Position numbers and translations under genes: made by a program. Below are positions 28,143-36,582 of a stretch of 64,000 nt of DNA, piece after piece (position 1 is the stretch's first letter; each line of letters begins with the position of its first letter). The DNA comes from Roseobacter ponti (GTDB taxonomy: Bacteria > Pseudomonadota > Alphaproteobacteria > Rhodobacterales > Rhodobacteraceae), in the NCBI RefSeq assembly GCF_012932215.1, contig NZ_CP048788.1:2294001-2358000 (forward strand), in the 5' to 3' direction. Below the pieces are notes generated by a model. It ran no database searches and was not told where the DNA came from. It saw nothing but the letters and a program-made list of their open reading frames with translations.

Positions 28143-28910
28143 ATGCAAACCCATCCCTTTTCCCTGACAGATCCGATCGGCACGGCGGCCACGCTTGGTC
28201 TCATTGCGCTCCAGACCGATGAAACCATCGAGCAGGATTTTCGCCGGATTTTTGCAGGCCCCGACATTGCGATCTACACCACGCGGGTGGCGAGTGATGC
28301 TGATGTCACCCCGGACACTCTGCGCCGGATGGAGACCAGCCTGCCCGCCGCCGCCGGTCTCCTGCCACGGGCAGCCCGCTTTGATGTGGTGGGTTATGGC
28401 TGCACTTCGGGCACCACGATGATCGGCGCGGACCGGGTCGCGGAGATGGTGCGGCGGGGTGTGACAACGCCGCAGGTCACCGACCCGCTGACAGCCGCAA
28501 TCGCCGCCTTGCGCGAACTGGGGGTGCGCCGCGTCGCCATTGTCTCACCCTATATCGCGCCGGTGGCCGCACCTGTGAGCGATGCCTTTGAGCGCGCCGG
28601 TTTTGAAATAACGGGCGCTGTGAGCTTTGGCGAGGAAGCCGAAGAACGTGTGGCGCGTATTGATCCCGCCTCCATCAGGGCCGCCGCCCTCTCAGTCGCG
28701 CAGAGCGCGCGCCCGGATGCGGTGTTTCTCTCCTGTACCAATCTGCGCACGCTCGACATTATCGGTCCGGCCGAAGAGGCTCTGGGTATCCCGGTGCTGA
28801 GCAGTAATCAGGCACTGGCCTGGCATATGCACAGGCTTGCCGGCGGGCGGGCTGAGGTGACCGGCCCCGGGCGGCTCTTTGCTCAGACGAGCCCGGTGAG
28901 CGCGCGCTGA
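28143..28910 (+). CDS. EutA-like Asp/Glu racemase-superfamily protein
   Basis: This 255-residue protein belongs to the arylmalonate decarboxylase / maleate isomerase / EutA group. The two catalytic cysteines are in YGCTSGTTMIG and SCTNLRT, and the end (GIPVLSSNQALAWHMHRL) matches the family. EutA works with EutB on diamino-hydroxybutyrate during hydroxyectoine breakdown, whereas maleate isomerase makes fumarate. Start ATG 28143 is two bases after the upstream stop. Its 3' end overlaps the convergent gph gene by 28 bases. Confidence 0.8.
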   Translation: MQTHPFSLTDPIGTAATLGLIALQTDETIEQDFRRIFAGPDIAIYTTRVASDADVTPDTLRRMETSLPAAAGLLPRAARFDVVGYGCTSGTTMIGADRVAEMVRRGVTTPQVTDPLTAAIAALRELGVRRVAIVSPYIAPVAAPVSDAFERAGFEITGAVSFGEEAEERVARIDPASIRAAALSVAQSARPDAVFLSCTNLRTLDIIGPAEEALGIPVLSSNQALAWHMHRLAGGRAEVTGPGRLFAQTSPVSAR

Positions 28911-29560
28911 AACCCGGCGTCAGCCCAGGTATCAAAAATCTGATCCGGCCCGAGGTTCGGCAGCGGATGATTGAGATACCCGCCCGAAAACAGACGAAAA
29001 GGCACGGCTGCGTTCTGCGCAGTGCGGTAATCCACGGCGCTGTCGCCCACATAAAGCGTGCGCGACGGATCCCCGTCCAGAGCGCGGATTGTCTGCAGCA
29101 ACGGTTCCGGATCGGGTTTACGCGCCAGATCTGACCGCGCGCCGCAGATCTCGCCAAAGAACCTGCTCAGCCCGAGGGCCTCACAGATTTCCCGGGCAGG
29201 CGTCTGTGGTTTATTGGTACAGATCCCCATGACCACGCCCGCGGCCTGAAGCTCTTCGAGACATTCCGTCACACCGGCATAGGGAGCCGTCAGCGTGGTG
29301 GTATTCTGCTCGTAGAACGCCATGAACGCGGCAAGCGTCCCGTCCTGAAGCTCGGCTGTCCAGGGTCCGGTCGCCTTGAGCGCGCGCTCCACCAGCATGC
29401 CCACGCCATTGCCGATAAAACTGATCACCTGTGCCAGGGAAACGTCTTCACGCCCCGCCGCGCGCAGCGCCACATTCGCCGCGGCGTGCAGATCCGGCGC
29501 GCTGTGAATGAGCGTGCCGTCAAGATCAAACACAATGACCTGCCGGGACATCGTCGTCAC
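28883..29560 (-). CDS. gph: phosphoglycolate phosphatase-like HAD hydrolase
   Basis: This 225-residue HAD hydrolase of the Gph group dephosphorylates 2-phosphoglycolate. The nucleophile motif FDLDGTLIHSAPD, motif II Thr (CTNKPQ), Lys (KPDPEPL) and motif IV GDSAVD are present. A second Met three codons in (29551) could be the start. It lies three bases after the gapR stop and is probably cotranscribed with it. Its 3' end overlaps the convergent EutA-like gene. Confidence 0.88.
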   Translation of the reverse strand: MTTMSRQVIVFDLDGTLIHSAPDLHAAANVALRAAGREDVSLAQVISFIGNGVGMLVERALKATGPWTAELQDGTLAAFMAFYEQNTTTLTAPYAGVTECLEELQAAGVVMGICTNKPQTPAREICEALGLSRFFGEICGARSDLARKPDPEPLLQTIRALDGDPSRTLYVGDSAVDYRTAQNAAVPFRLFSGGYLNHPLPNLGPDQIFDTWADAGFQRALTGLV

Positions 29561-29563
29561 CGC

Positions 29564-29851
29564 TCAGGTCATGCCGAGGGCTTCTTTATACATCTCCAGA
29601 ACCGCTTCTTCTTCGGCGATGTCATCCGCGTCACGTTTGCGCAGCGCGATCACCTTGCGCAGAACCTTTGTGTCATACCCACGCGCTTTTGCCTCGGCCA
29701 TCACCTCTTTCTGCTGCTCGGCAATGTCCTTTTTCTCCGCATCCAGACGCTCGATGCGCTCAACGAACTGGCGCAGTTCGCCCGATGTGGTGCGGTAGCT
29801 GGCGTCGCCCTGTGCATCAGGTGCGGGCGTGTCGGTTGCGGTATCGCTCAT
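29564..29851 (-). CDS. gapR: GapR-type nucleoid protein (DUF2312)
   Basis: This 95-residue protein is the alphaproteobacterial DUF2312/UPF0335 family, whose Caulobacter member GapR encircles overtwisted DNA ahead of replication and transcription forks. The conserved coiled-coil core (LRQFVERIERLDAEKKDI, then EVMAEAKARGYDTKVLRKVI) is intact, preceded by an acidic N-terminal tail of about 20 residues. The ATG at 29851 has AGGAG six bases upstream. It is the first gene of a gapR-gph pair. Confidence 0.93.
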   Translation of the reverse strand: MSDTATDTPAPDAQGDASYRTTSGELRQFVERIERLDAEKKDIAEQQKEVMAEAKARGYDTKVLRKVIALRKRDADDIAEEEAVLEMYKEALGMT

Positions 29852-30009
29852 GGGTGTCTCCTGAATATGTCTGGTTGATCCGGCCCCTGCCTAGCGCCAC
29901 GCCCCGGGCGCTGCAAGCGGCTTCGTCGTGGTGAATGGCTGATGCACAGCCCGCCCTGCCCCACACCCCGGGACTTGCCAATCCCCGCAGCCTCGGCTAG
30001 CTCCGGCGC

Positions 30010-30252
30010 ATGGATGAAACCAGCGGACTGACCGTTTTTGACCTGCTGATCCGTGCGGGTGCCCTGATCTCCCTGCTCGGCCTCGCGGGTCTGGTGTGGT
30101 GCATCATTTTCGTGGCCCGTGGCAGGCGCGCAAAACTGCCTGATGACGAAATGCGCGCCCTGCTGCGTCGTGCGATCCCGCTGAATCTGGGCGCGCTCTT
30201 TTTGTCGGTGATCGGCCTGATGCTGGTCATCACCGGGATCTTTCTCAGCTGA
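30010..30252 (+). CDS. small two-helix membrane protein
   Basis: This is an 80-residue protein with two hydrophobic helices (ALISLLGLAGLVWCIIFVA and ALFLSVIGLMLVITGIFL) separated by a charged loop (RGRRAKLPDDEMRALLRRAIP). I recognise no function. It resembles small conserved membrane proteins seen in Rhodobacterales. There is no strong ribosome-binding site. It lies 57 bases upstream of the persulfide-module genes on the same strand. Confidence 0.6.
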   Translation: MDETSGLTVFDLLIRAGALISLLGLAGLVWCIIFVARGRRAKLPDDEMRALLRRAIPLNLGALFLSVIGLMLVITGIFLS

Positions 30253-30272
30253 CGCAGAACTTGCGACCGGAG

Positions 30273-30294
30273 CCCTGAGTTATTATTATCAGGG
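30273..30294 (+). promoter_or_regulatory. inverted repeat before the persulfide dioxygenase gene
   Basis: CCCTGA (30273-30278) and TCAGGG (30289-30294) form perfect 6-base arms around an AT-rich 10-base spacer, GTTATTATTA. The repeat ends just before the AAAGGAG ribosome-binding site of the MBL-fold gene (ATG 30310). It could be an operator for a sulfide-sensing repressor or a weak terminator for the small membrane gene; there is no T-tract. Confidence 0.45.
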
Positions 30295-30309
30295 TAAAGG
30301 AGTAATGCC

Positions 30310-31173
30310 ATGTCCCCGGATGTTAAGGCTTTCTTTGATACGGCCACAAATACCGTCAGCTACGTCGTTCGCGACCCGCAGGGCACCGCCTGTGCGGTTG
30401 TCGATTCCGTGCTGGATTTCGACCACGCCTCCGGGCGTACCGATACCGCCTCAGCTGATGCGATCGTCAGGTGGGTGACGGAAAACGACCTGCAGGTGCA
30501 GTGGATTCTTGAAACCCATGTGCATGCGGATCATCTCTCCGCCGCCCCATACCTCCAGGAACGGCTGGGCGGCAAAATCGGGATCGGCGCACAGATCACC
30601 ACCGTTCAGGACACTTTCGGCAAGGTCTTTAACGAGGGCACCGAATTTCAGCGTGACGGCAGCCAGTTCGACGCGCTTTTCGAGGAAGGTGCCTCGTTTC
30701 ACATCGGTCAGATGCGCGTGGATGTGCTGCACACTCCCGGCCACACGCCTGCCTGCATGACCTATGTCATCGGCGATGCGGCGTTTGTTGGCGATACGCT
30801 CTTCATGCCTGATTTCGGCACAGCCCGCTGCGATTTTCCGGGCGGATCCGCGCATAATCTTTATGCGTCGATCCAGAAAATCCTGTCCCTGCCGGATGAC
30901 ACGCGGATATTCGTCGGCCACGACTACAAAGCGCCAGGCCGCGATGAATTCGCCTGGGAGACTACAGTCGGCGCTCAGAAAGCCGCGAACGTGCATATCG
31001 GTGCGGGCCGTGACGAAGACAGCTTTGTTGAAATGCGCGAGGCCCGTGATGCAACGCTCGGCATGCCAAAACTGATCCTGCCCTCGCTGCAGGTCAATAT
31101 GCGTGCCGGCCAGATGCCGGAACCGGATGCGCAGGGCGATGTAATGCTCAAGCTGCCGGTAAATAAACTCTGA
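30310..31173 (+). CDS. MBL-fold persulfide dioxygenase-like hydrolase (Blh/ETHE1 type)
   Basis: This 287-residue metallo-beta-lactamase-fold protein has HVHADHLSAA, HTPGHTPACM, GDTLFMPDFGTARCDFPGGSA and FVGHDY, the iron-binding and substrate residues of the ETHE1/Blh group that oxidise glutathione persulfide to sulfite. The DFGTARCDFPGGS segment with Cys is characteristic of the Blh branch. It heads a unit with two YeeE/YedE half-transporters and a separate DUF442 protein; in plant-associated bacteria Blh carries DUF442 fused at its N-terminus. No BigR/SqrR-type regulator gene is adjacent. Confidence 0.88.
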   Translation: MSPDVKAFFDTATNTVSYVVRDPQGTACAVVDSVLDFDHASGRTDTASADAIVRWVTENDLQVQWILETHVHADHLSAAPYLQERLGGKIGIGAQITTVQDTFGKVFNEGTEFQRDGSQFDALFEEGASFHIGQMRVDVLHTPGHTPACMTYVIGDAAFVGDTLFMPDFGTARCDFPGGSAHNLYASIQKILSLPDDTRIFVGHDYKAPGRDEFAWETTVGAQKAANVHIGAGRDEDSFVEMREARDATLGMPKLILPSLQVNMRAGQMPEPDAQGDVMLKLPVNKL

Positions 31174-31183
31174 GGATACTGCG

Positions 31184-31609
31184 ATGACGGACTGGGCAAC
31201 AGGTCTCGCCGGCGGGCTGCTGATCGGACTGGCCGCCGCTTTATTTTTGCTGGGCAATGGCAGGATCATGGGAGCGAGCGGGCTGATCGGCGGGCTCGTG
31301 GACGGATCGGCCGGGTCGCGGCGCCCTGAGGGGGTCTGCTTTATCGCCGGACTGATCGGCGTGCCGGCGCTGCTGCAGATGCTGAGTGCCGCACCGGTTT
31401 CGACCGGGCTGACCGGGAACCTCGGGCTGGTTGTCCTCGCCGGTCTTCTGGTGGGTGCCGGCACGCGGATCGGAAACGGCTGCACATCGGGCCACGGTGT
31501 CTGCGGCATCTCGCGTCTCAGCCTGCGCGGCATTGTGGCGACGCTTTGCTATATCGGTGCGGGCGTTGTGACTGTTGCGCTCTTGCGCCTCGTCACCGGG
31601 GGGCTCTGA
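31184..31609 (+). CDS. YeeE/YedE-family (PmpA-like) membrane protein
   Basis: This 141-residue membrane protein has four predicted helices and the YeeE/YedE motif GTRIGNGCTSGHGVCGISRLS, whose Cys is thought to help pass thiosulfate or persulfide sulfur across the membrane. It is one half of a two-gene PmpA/PmpB pair. ATG 31184 lies 10 bases after the MBL gene; its stop overlaps the next start (TGATG). Confidence 0.88.
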   Translation: MTDWATGLAGGLLIGLAAALFLLGNGRIMGASGLIGGLVDGSAGSRRPEGVCFIAGLIGVPALLQMLSAAPVSTGLTGNLGLVVLAGLLVGAGTRIGNGCTSGHGVCGISRLSLRGIVATLCYIGAGVVTVALLRLVTGGL

Positions 31610-32040
31610 TGCGCATTCTCATCGCACTGATCTCCGGGGGGCTCTTCGGCGCCGGCCTGTGGCTTTCCGGTATGACCGACACCGGTAAGGTACAGGGCTT
31701 TCTGGATGTGACCGGCGCCTGGGACCCGACCCTGATGTTTGTGATGGGCGGGGCGATCATACCGATGGCGCTGGCCTGGCGGCTGACGCGCGGGCGCAGC
31801 CCGGCGGCGGGCGGCAGTTTTCCGCAGCCCCCGGCCCCGGAGACTGACCGCGCGCTGATAACCGGCAGTGTGATGTTCGGCATCGGCTGGGGTCTCGTCG
31901 GGCTGTGCCCGGGCCCCGCGATTGCCTCGCTGAGTTACGGTGGCGCCGGCGGGCTCATCTTTCTGACCGCCATGCTGGCCGGCATGTGGGTGGCGCCCGC
32001 ATTGCGCAGACGACTGGACAGCCGAGCGGGCCTCGCTTAA
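31609..32040 (+). CDS. YeeE/YedE-family (PmpB-like) membrane protein
   Basis: This 143-residue membrane protein is the second half of the YeeE/YedE pair. It has SGGLFGAGLWLSGMTDTGKV near the N-terminus and GIGWGLVGLCPGPAIASL with the conserved Cys. The ATG at 31609 overlaps the stop of the first half and gives the family start MRILIALISG; an in-frame start at 31546 lies inside the upstream gene and was rejected. Together the two halves probably form the sulfur-compound transporter of this module. Confidence 0.88.
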   Translation: MRILIALISGGLFGAGLWLSGMTDTGKVQGFLDVTGAWDPTLMFVMGGAIIPMALAWRLTRGRSPAAGGSFPQPPAPETDRALITGSVMFGIGWGLVGLCPGPAIASLSYGGAGGLIFLTAMLAGMWVAPALRRRLDSRAGLA

Positions 32041-32049
32041 TCCTGCGCT

Positions 32050-32484
32050 ATGGATATGCGCCAGATCACCCCCCGCTTCTTCGCCGCTCCGCAGATCACC
32101 GCGGAGGATATTCCCGCGATCAAAGCAGCGGGTGTTGCGATGATCCTGTGCAACCGGCCCGATGAAGAGGTGCCTCCGGGATACCGATGTGATGATATCC
32201 GGGACGCAGCCGAGGCTGAGGGGCTTGGCTTTGCGGTCCAGCCCCTGACCCATCAGACCATGACCCCGGATGTGATTGCGCGCAACACGGCGCTGATGAA
32301 CGGCGCGGAAGGTCCGGTGCTGGCATACTGCGCTTCGGGCACACGTTCAACGATTGCCTGGGCGCTCGGGTCAGCAGGCACGATGGCAGTGGACGATATC
32401 ATCGCAGCAGCCCGCGCCGGCGGGTACGATCTGACGAATATGCGCCAGACCCTTGAGATGATCGCCGCGCAGTCCGGAAACTGA
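32050..32484 (+). CDS. DUF442/TIGR01244 sulfur transferase-phosphatase domain protein
   Basis: This 144-residue protein is of the BLH-phosphatase/TIGR01244 family. It has the N-terminal FFAAPQITAEDIPAIKAAG and the active-site loop YCASGTRSTIAWA, rhodanese-like with the catalytic Cys. The position that is often Arg (CRSGTR) is Ala. It closes the sulfur module, nine bases after the PmpB-like gene. In fused Blh proteins this domain precedes the dioxygenase, so persulfide transfer is the likely role. Confidence 0.85.
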   Translation: MDMRQITPRFFAAPQITAEDIPAIKAAGVAMILCNRPDEEVPPGYRCDDIRDAAEAEGLGFAVQPLTHQTMTPDVIARNTALMNGAEGPVLAYCASGTRSTIAWALGSAGTMAVDDIIAAARAGGYDLTNMRQTLEMIAAQSGN

Positions 32485-32550
32485 ACCGGACACGGCTGGA
32501 AGTGCCGGTTCGACCGGCGCCATGCGCGGTCCTGGGCACTCCCGGGGCGC

Positions 32551-33768
32551 TCAGCCCGCCTTGAGATCCGGCAGGTCAGGCAGATCAGGCAAATCCGAAA
32601 GGTCCGGAAGCTCGCCCGGCTCCGGCAGATCCGGAAGGTCGGGCAGATCAGGCAGCGCTTCCCCCTCCTCTGTCCCCGCAGGGGCCGGCAGATCGGGCAG
32701 ATCGGGGAGAGCACCGGCAGCCTCTCCTGCGCCGGGCATTCCGGGCAGATCCGGCAGGTCGGGAAGGTCCGGCAGATCCACCTCACCCAGATCAGGTGCC
32801 GCCATTGCGGGCAGTCCGCCCGGATCCTGACGCCTGCTTGGCTGAACATCCGGCAGATCGAGTTTTTCCCGGTCAGAGGCGCGGCGCTGCGGCCTGTCAG
32901 TCTCGTCGCGGGCGGGATGCAGTTGCAGGGCGCGGTAGCCGTCCACCTGACCCATCGCACCCGAGGCCACCACATCGCCGGCGAGAGTGCAGACCTGCAC
33001 CTCATCAAAGGCCTCGGACGGTACGCTGATCACATCGCCGACCGCCAGGGAGCTGATCACCGAGAGCGGCACTTTGCGCCGGCACAGCACAGCCGTCAGA
33101 TCGGCGCTCAGGCGCATCACCGCTTTTTCCAGCGTCGCCGGAGGCTGCGGAGCAGACACGGTCCCGTCTGTGTCATCCAGCGGCTCTGTCGCCCTGTCCG
33201 GCAGCGGCAGACAGATCGTAATCACCGACTGGGCCACACCGCCGGCGATATCAACGGTCAGGCGCAACACTTCGAACTCGGGCGCCCCGAGGGCCAGATC
33301 AAAGAGCCGCGCACTGCCGGCATGCGCACCGAAGCGGTAAGGCAGCAGCAGTGCCCGGTCTGCGGGGATTTCAAGGATCGCATGCGCACGCTGAAAGAGC
33401 GCCTCCAGCATCGGCGCACAAAGGGCAGCGTCCGTCGGCGTCGGCGGTTTGTCAAAGGCGACTGGCGCCGTAACGCGTCCGGTGGTCTGCTGCTGCACCA
33501 GCGCGCGCACAAGTTCCGGACCGATACAGGCGCCTGCGGTGCGGCCGGGCGGGCCGTCAAGCAGAACAAGCAGCGCATTTTCTGGCACAGCGCCGGGGAT
33601 CTCATCGCCTGAAATCCGCTCACGCGTGAACCCGATGACCACCAGCGGCATATCAAAGAGATCATTGGCGAGCTTTGCGAGGCTCACGCGCATGGCTTTG
33701 GCCACGGTCATAGCCCGCGCCTGATGTTCCTGTTTTCCTGCCTGCGCTTTGCGCTGCAAAACTGACAT
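32551..33768 (-). CDS. FliM/FliN (SpoA-domain) family protein with Asp-Leu-Pro repeat tail
   Basis: This 405-residue protein begins at ATG 33768 (AAGGG six bases upstream). Residues about 1-200 resemble the FliM middle region; about 225-285 form a SpoA/FliN-like domain (KVPLSVISSLAVGDVISVP, then VASGAMGQVDGYRALQL). From about 300 the chain becomes low-complexity: some twelve DLP triplets in blocks such as LPDLPDLPDLP, broken by acidic/Gly linkers and ending DLPDLKAG. SpoA domains form rings in flagellar and type III secretion motors, but no flagellar or secretion gene is in the window. It follows the histidine kinase gene by 123 bases on the same strand. Its function is unknown. Confidence 0.75.
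   Translation of the reverse strand: MSVLQRKAQAGKQEHQARAMTVAKAMRVSLAKLANDLFDMPLVVIGFTRERISGDEIPGAVPENALLVLLDGPPGRTAGACIGPELVRALVQQQTTGRVTAPVAFDKPPTPTDAALCAPMLEALFQRAHAILEIPADRALLLPYRFGAHAGSARLFDLALGAPEFEVLRLTVDIAGGVAQSVITICLPLPDRATEPLDDTDGTVSAPQPPATLEKAVMRLSADLTAVLCRRKVPLSVISSLAVGDVISVPSEAFDEVQVCTLAGDVVASGAMGQVDGYRALQLHPARDETDRPQRRASDREKLDLPDVQPSRRQDPGGLPAMAAPDLGEVDLPDLPDLPDLPGMPGAGEAAGALPDLPDLPAPAGTEEGEALPDLPDLPDLPEPGELPDLSDLPDLPDLPDLKAG
32554..32781 (-). repeat. repeat tract coding the Asp-Leu-Pro tail
   Basis: The coding strand consists of repeated nine-base units that read Asp-Leu-Pro, with synonymous changes between copies (on the plus strand, variants of GGCAGATCC and GGCAGGTCG). Two spacers code acidic and Gly/Ala/Pro linkers. 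Such a tract can change length by slippage or recombination. It is not a CRISPR array: the units are adjacent, in frame and without spacers. Confidence 0.7.
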
Positions 33769-33891
33769 CTTCAGCCCTTGTGCAATCCTGCCTGCGCGCC
33801 GCCGCCGCGCTGGCATGTCCTGCTCAGGATTAGGACAGAATGGTTACCATAGCCTTTAACCCGGCGCGTATCCGGTAATTTCCGGCAGCAC

Positions 33892-36582
33892 TTACTGCGC
33901 GGCCATGGCCAGCGACTGCGGCAGCACGACCCGGAAAGCCGTCCCGCCGGTGCCGTCACGATAAGTGATGCTCCCGCCGAGGCGCGTCAGGATCTCGCGG
34001 CAGATCGCAAGACCGAGCCCAGCACCGTTGCTGTCCTGCGCCCCGATCCGGCTGAATTTTTCAAACATCATATCGCGCGCGCCCGCAGGAATCCCCGCCC
34101 CGTTGTCGATAAAGTCGATGACCACTGCGTCCCCTCTCTGCCCCGCCACGATGCGCAGTTCGGGGTTGCCGGCGGCACAGTATTTGGCGGCATTGGTGAT
34201 CAGATTGATAAACACCTGGCTCAGCCGGTCGAGATCCGTGTCCAGCGTGATCGCCTCGTCAAGACGCCGCCGTTTGACCGACAACTCACGCGATGCGCCC
34301 GCCCGGGCGGTTGCAACCGCCTGATCCAGCACATCGCCGAGCGTACCGGTCTGACGGTTGAGCGTGACCTGGCCGTTTTCCAGCACTGACAGATCCAGCA
34401 GATCATCCAGCAGCCTTGTCAGCCGGATCGCCTCTGTATGGATGATGCTCGCGTATTTTGTTTTTTCCATCGGCCCGAGCCCTTCGGTATCGCGCAGGAT
34501 CTCTGAAAAGGCCCGGATGGAGGTCATCGGTGTGCGCAGCTCGTGGCTGATCTGGCTGAGAAAGGCATCTTTCTGCGCACTGATCTGCATGAGTTTGTTG
34601 TTAGCTGTGCGCAGCTGTGCGGCGGTTTTGCTGAGCTCGTTTGACTGGGCCTCAAGCTGACTGGAATACTCCAGCATTTGCGCGGATTCGTCCGCAACCG
34701 CCATCAGATCCTGCACCGATACCGAAGCACCGCCCACGATCTGACCGATCATCGCATGCGCGGTCGCCGCCCCGACCGAGCCCGACAGGACCCGCTCGAG
34801 GCGCTGCAGAAAGGCGGGTGTGGGCTCCGGCAGATGCCCGGGCAGCCCCTGGCTGTGGGCCTCATCTGCAAAAAGCTGTAACGCCTCGTCGGCCCCGAGG
34901 ATCCGCTGCGCCATGATCATCAGATCCTCGCTTTCGGCCACGGTGGCGTTCCAGCTGCGCGTCTGGGCGGAATGATCGAAGACATTCACGAACTGCGCGC
35001 CCTGCAAACGCTCAAGCGGCAGCGGGAAGCTGACGAGCGATACAAGTGCAAAGACCAGCGCATTGAGCGTCATACTCCAGAACACCGCATGCACCGTCGG
35101 ATCCATGCCGGTGATGCCAAAGAGCGCCTGTGGCCGCAGCCAGTGCAGACCGAAAAGCCCTGTGGAGAAAACAGCATCCGACAGCACCACATCCGGACCA
35201 AAGCTCGGCAGCAGCATGGTGTACATCCAGATCACGAAACCGGTGGCGAGCCCGGTCACAGCCCCCAGTCGCGTGGCCCCGCGCCAGAACAGCCCCCCGA
35301 TCATGGCCGGCAGAAACTGTGCCACACCGGCAAAGGAGATCAGACCGATCGCCGCCAGAGCACCGGAGCCGCCGGAGGCTTTGAAATACACATAGCCCAG
35401 ACCGATGATGCCCAGAATAGAGAGCCGGCGCGACAGGATCACCACGTTGCGCACGTCGCCCGACTGTGTCGCCCCGCCTTTGCGCAGCTGCAGGAAGACC
35501 GGCATCACCACATGGTTGGAGACCATTGTCGACAGTGCCAGCGTGGCCACGATGACCATTGAGGTCGCTGACGAGAACCCCCCGAGGAAGCTGAGCATCG
35601 CCAGCCCTTCACGCCCCTGGCTCAGCGGCAGGCTGAGCACGAAGAAATCCGGGTTGGACCCTTCCGGCAACACTTCAAGACCGATCACCGCGATGGGCAC
35701 CACAAAAAGGCTCATCAGCATCAGATAGAGCGGAAAGGCCCAGCTTGCGATCTGCAGATGACGCTCGTCATCGTTTTCGACGACCAGCACCTGAAACATC
35801 CGCGGCAGGCACAAAAACGCAGTGGCTGACAGAAAGGTCAGCGTGGCCCAGCGGCTGCCATCCGTCTGCCAGGTGCCGAGGGCTGAGGCGTCAATACGCG
35901 CCAGAGTCTCCGAAAGCCCCCCCGCAATGCCCCAGACCACAAATATCCCGACCGCCAGCAGCGCCACCAGCTTAACCACCGCCTCTGCGGCAACTGCGAT
36001 GACCACGCCGTGGTGGCGCTCGTTCGCGTTGAGATTACGGGTGCCGAAGACCACGGTAAAAAGGGCCAGCCCGGCGGCGATCCAGAGCCCGCCCGGATTG
36101 TCGGTGTCCGGCGTGACAGAGGCGTCACCCGCGGCAGAAAAAATAGAGAGCGACAGGGTCACGGACTGCAGCTGCAATCCGATATAGGGTGTCACGCCAA
36201 TCACAGCCATCACCGTGACCACAATTGCCAGCACGTTGGATTTGCCGTACCGCGATGAGATCAGATCGGCGATCGAGGTCACCTTGTGGCTGCGCCCGAT
36301 GCGCACCAGACGGCGCAGCACGAACCACCAGCCGATGATCACGATACTCGGCCCCAGATAGATCGTCACATATTCGAGCCCCGACCGCGCGGCATTGCCC
36401 ACCGCCCCGTAAAACGTCCAGGCCGTGCAGTAGATCGACAGCGACAAAGTATACACAAGCGGCGAGCGCAGCAGCCACCCCGCGCGGCCCCTCACCCCCA
36501 TGCGCTCGGCGATGAAAGCCACACCGAAGAGAAAGGTGACATAGGCAAAGCAGACGGCAATAAGCAGGTTCAGTGAGGTCAC
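33892..36582 (-). CDS. SLC5 (sodium:solute symporter)-type sensor histidine kinase
   Basis: This 896-residue protein fuses an N-terminal sodium/solute symporter-like membrane region (about 1-500, some 12-13 helices; CTAWTFYGAVG, HKVTSIADLIS, VTPYIGLQLQS) to a linker, a HisKA domain (SHELRTPM, His about 680) and a HATPase domain (NLITNAAKYC, DNGAGIP, GAGLGLAIC). CbrA-type kinases share this build and sense or transport metabolites. Its start overlaps the stop of a small membrane protein gene by four bases (ATGA), and a single-domain receiver gene lies just upstream of that. The membrane part may be a transporter, a sensor, or both. Confidence 0.92.
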   Translation of the reverse strand: MTSLNLLIAVCFAYVTFLFGVAFIAERMGVRGRAGWLLRSPLVYTLSLSIYCTAWTFYGAVGNAARSGLEYVTIYLGPSIVIIGWWFVLRRLVRIGRSHKVTSIADLISSRYGKSNVLAIVVTVMAVIGVTPYIGLQLQSVTLSLSIFSAAGDASVTPDTDNPGGLWIAAGLALFTVVFGTRNLNANERHHGVVIAVAAEAVVKLVALLAVGIFVVWGIAGGLSETLARIDASALGTWQTDGSRWATLTFLSATAFLCLPRMFQVLVVENDDERHLQIASWAFPLYLMLMSLFVVPIAVIGLEVLPEGSNPDFFVLSLPLSQGREGLAMLSFLGGFSSATSMVIVATLALSTMVSNHVVMPVFLQLRKGGATQSGDVRNVVILSRRLSILGIIGLGYVYFKASGGSGALAAIGLISFAGVAQFLPAMIGGLFWRGATRLGAVTGLATGFVIWMYTMLLPSFGPDVVLSDAVFSTGLFGLHWLRPQALFGITGMDPTVHAVFWSMTLNALVFALVSLVSFPLPLERLQGAQFVNVFDHSAQTRSWNATVAESEDLMIMAQRILGADEALQLFADEAHSQGLPGHLPEPTPAFLQRLERVLSGSVGAATAHAMIGQIVGGASVSVQDLMAVADESAQMLEYSSQLEAQSNELSKTAAQLRTANNKLMQISAQKDAFLSQISHELRTPMTSIRAFSEILRDTEGLGPMEKTKYASIIHTEAIRLTRLLDDLLDLSVLENGQVTLNRQTGTLGDVLDQAVATARAGASRELSVKRRRLDEAITLDTDLDRLSQVFINLITNAAKYCAAGNPELRIVAGQRGDAVVIDFIDNGAGIPAGARDMMFEKFSRIGAQDSNGAGLGLAICREILTRLGGSITYRDGTGGTAFRVVLPQSLAMAAQ

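Noticed and set aside
32554-32781. Repeat tract considered as a CRISPR array
   Set aside because: Units are nine bases, contiguous, in frame with a protein and have no unique spacers; no cas genes nearby.
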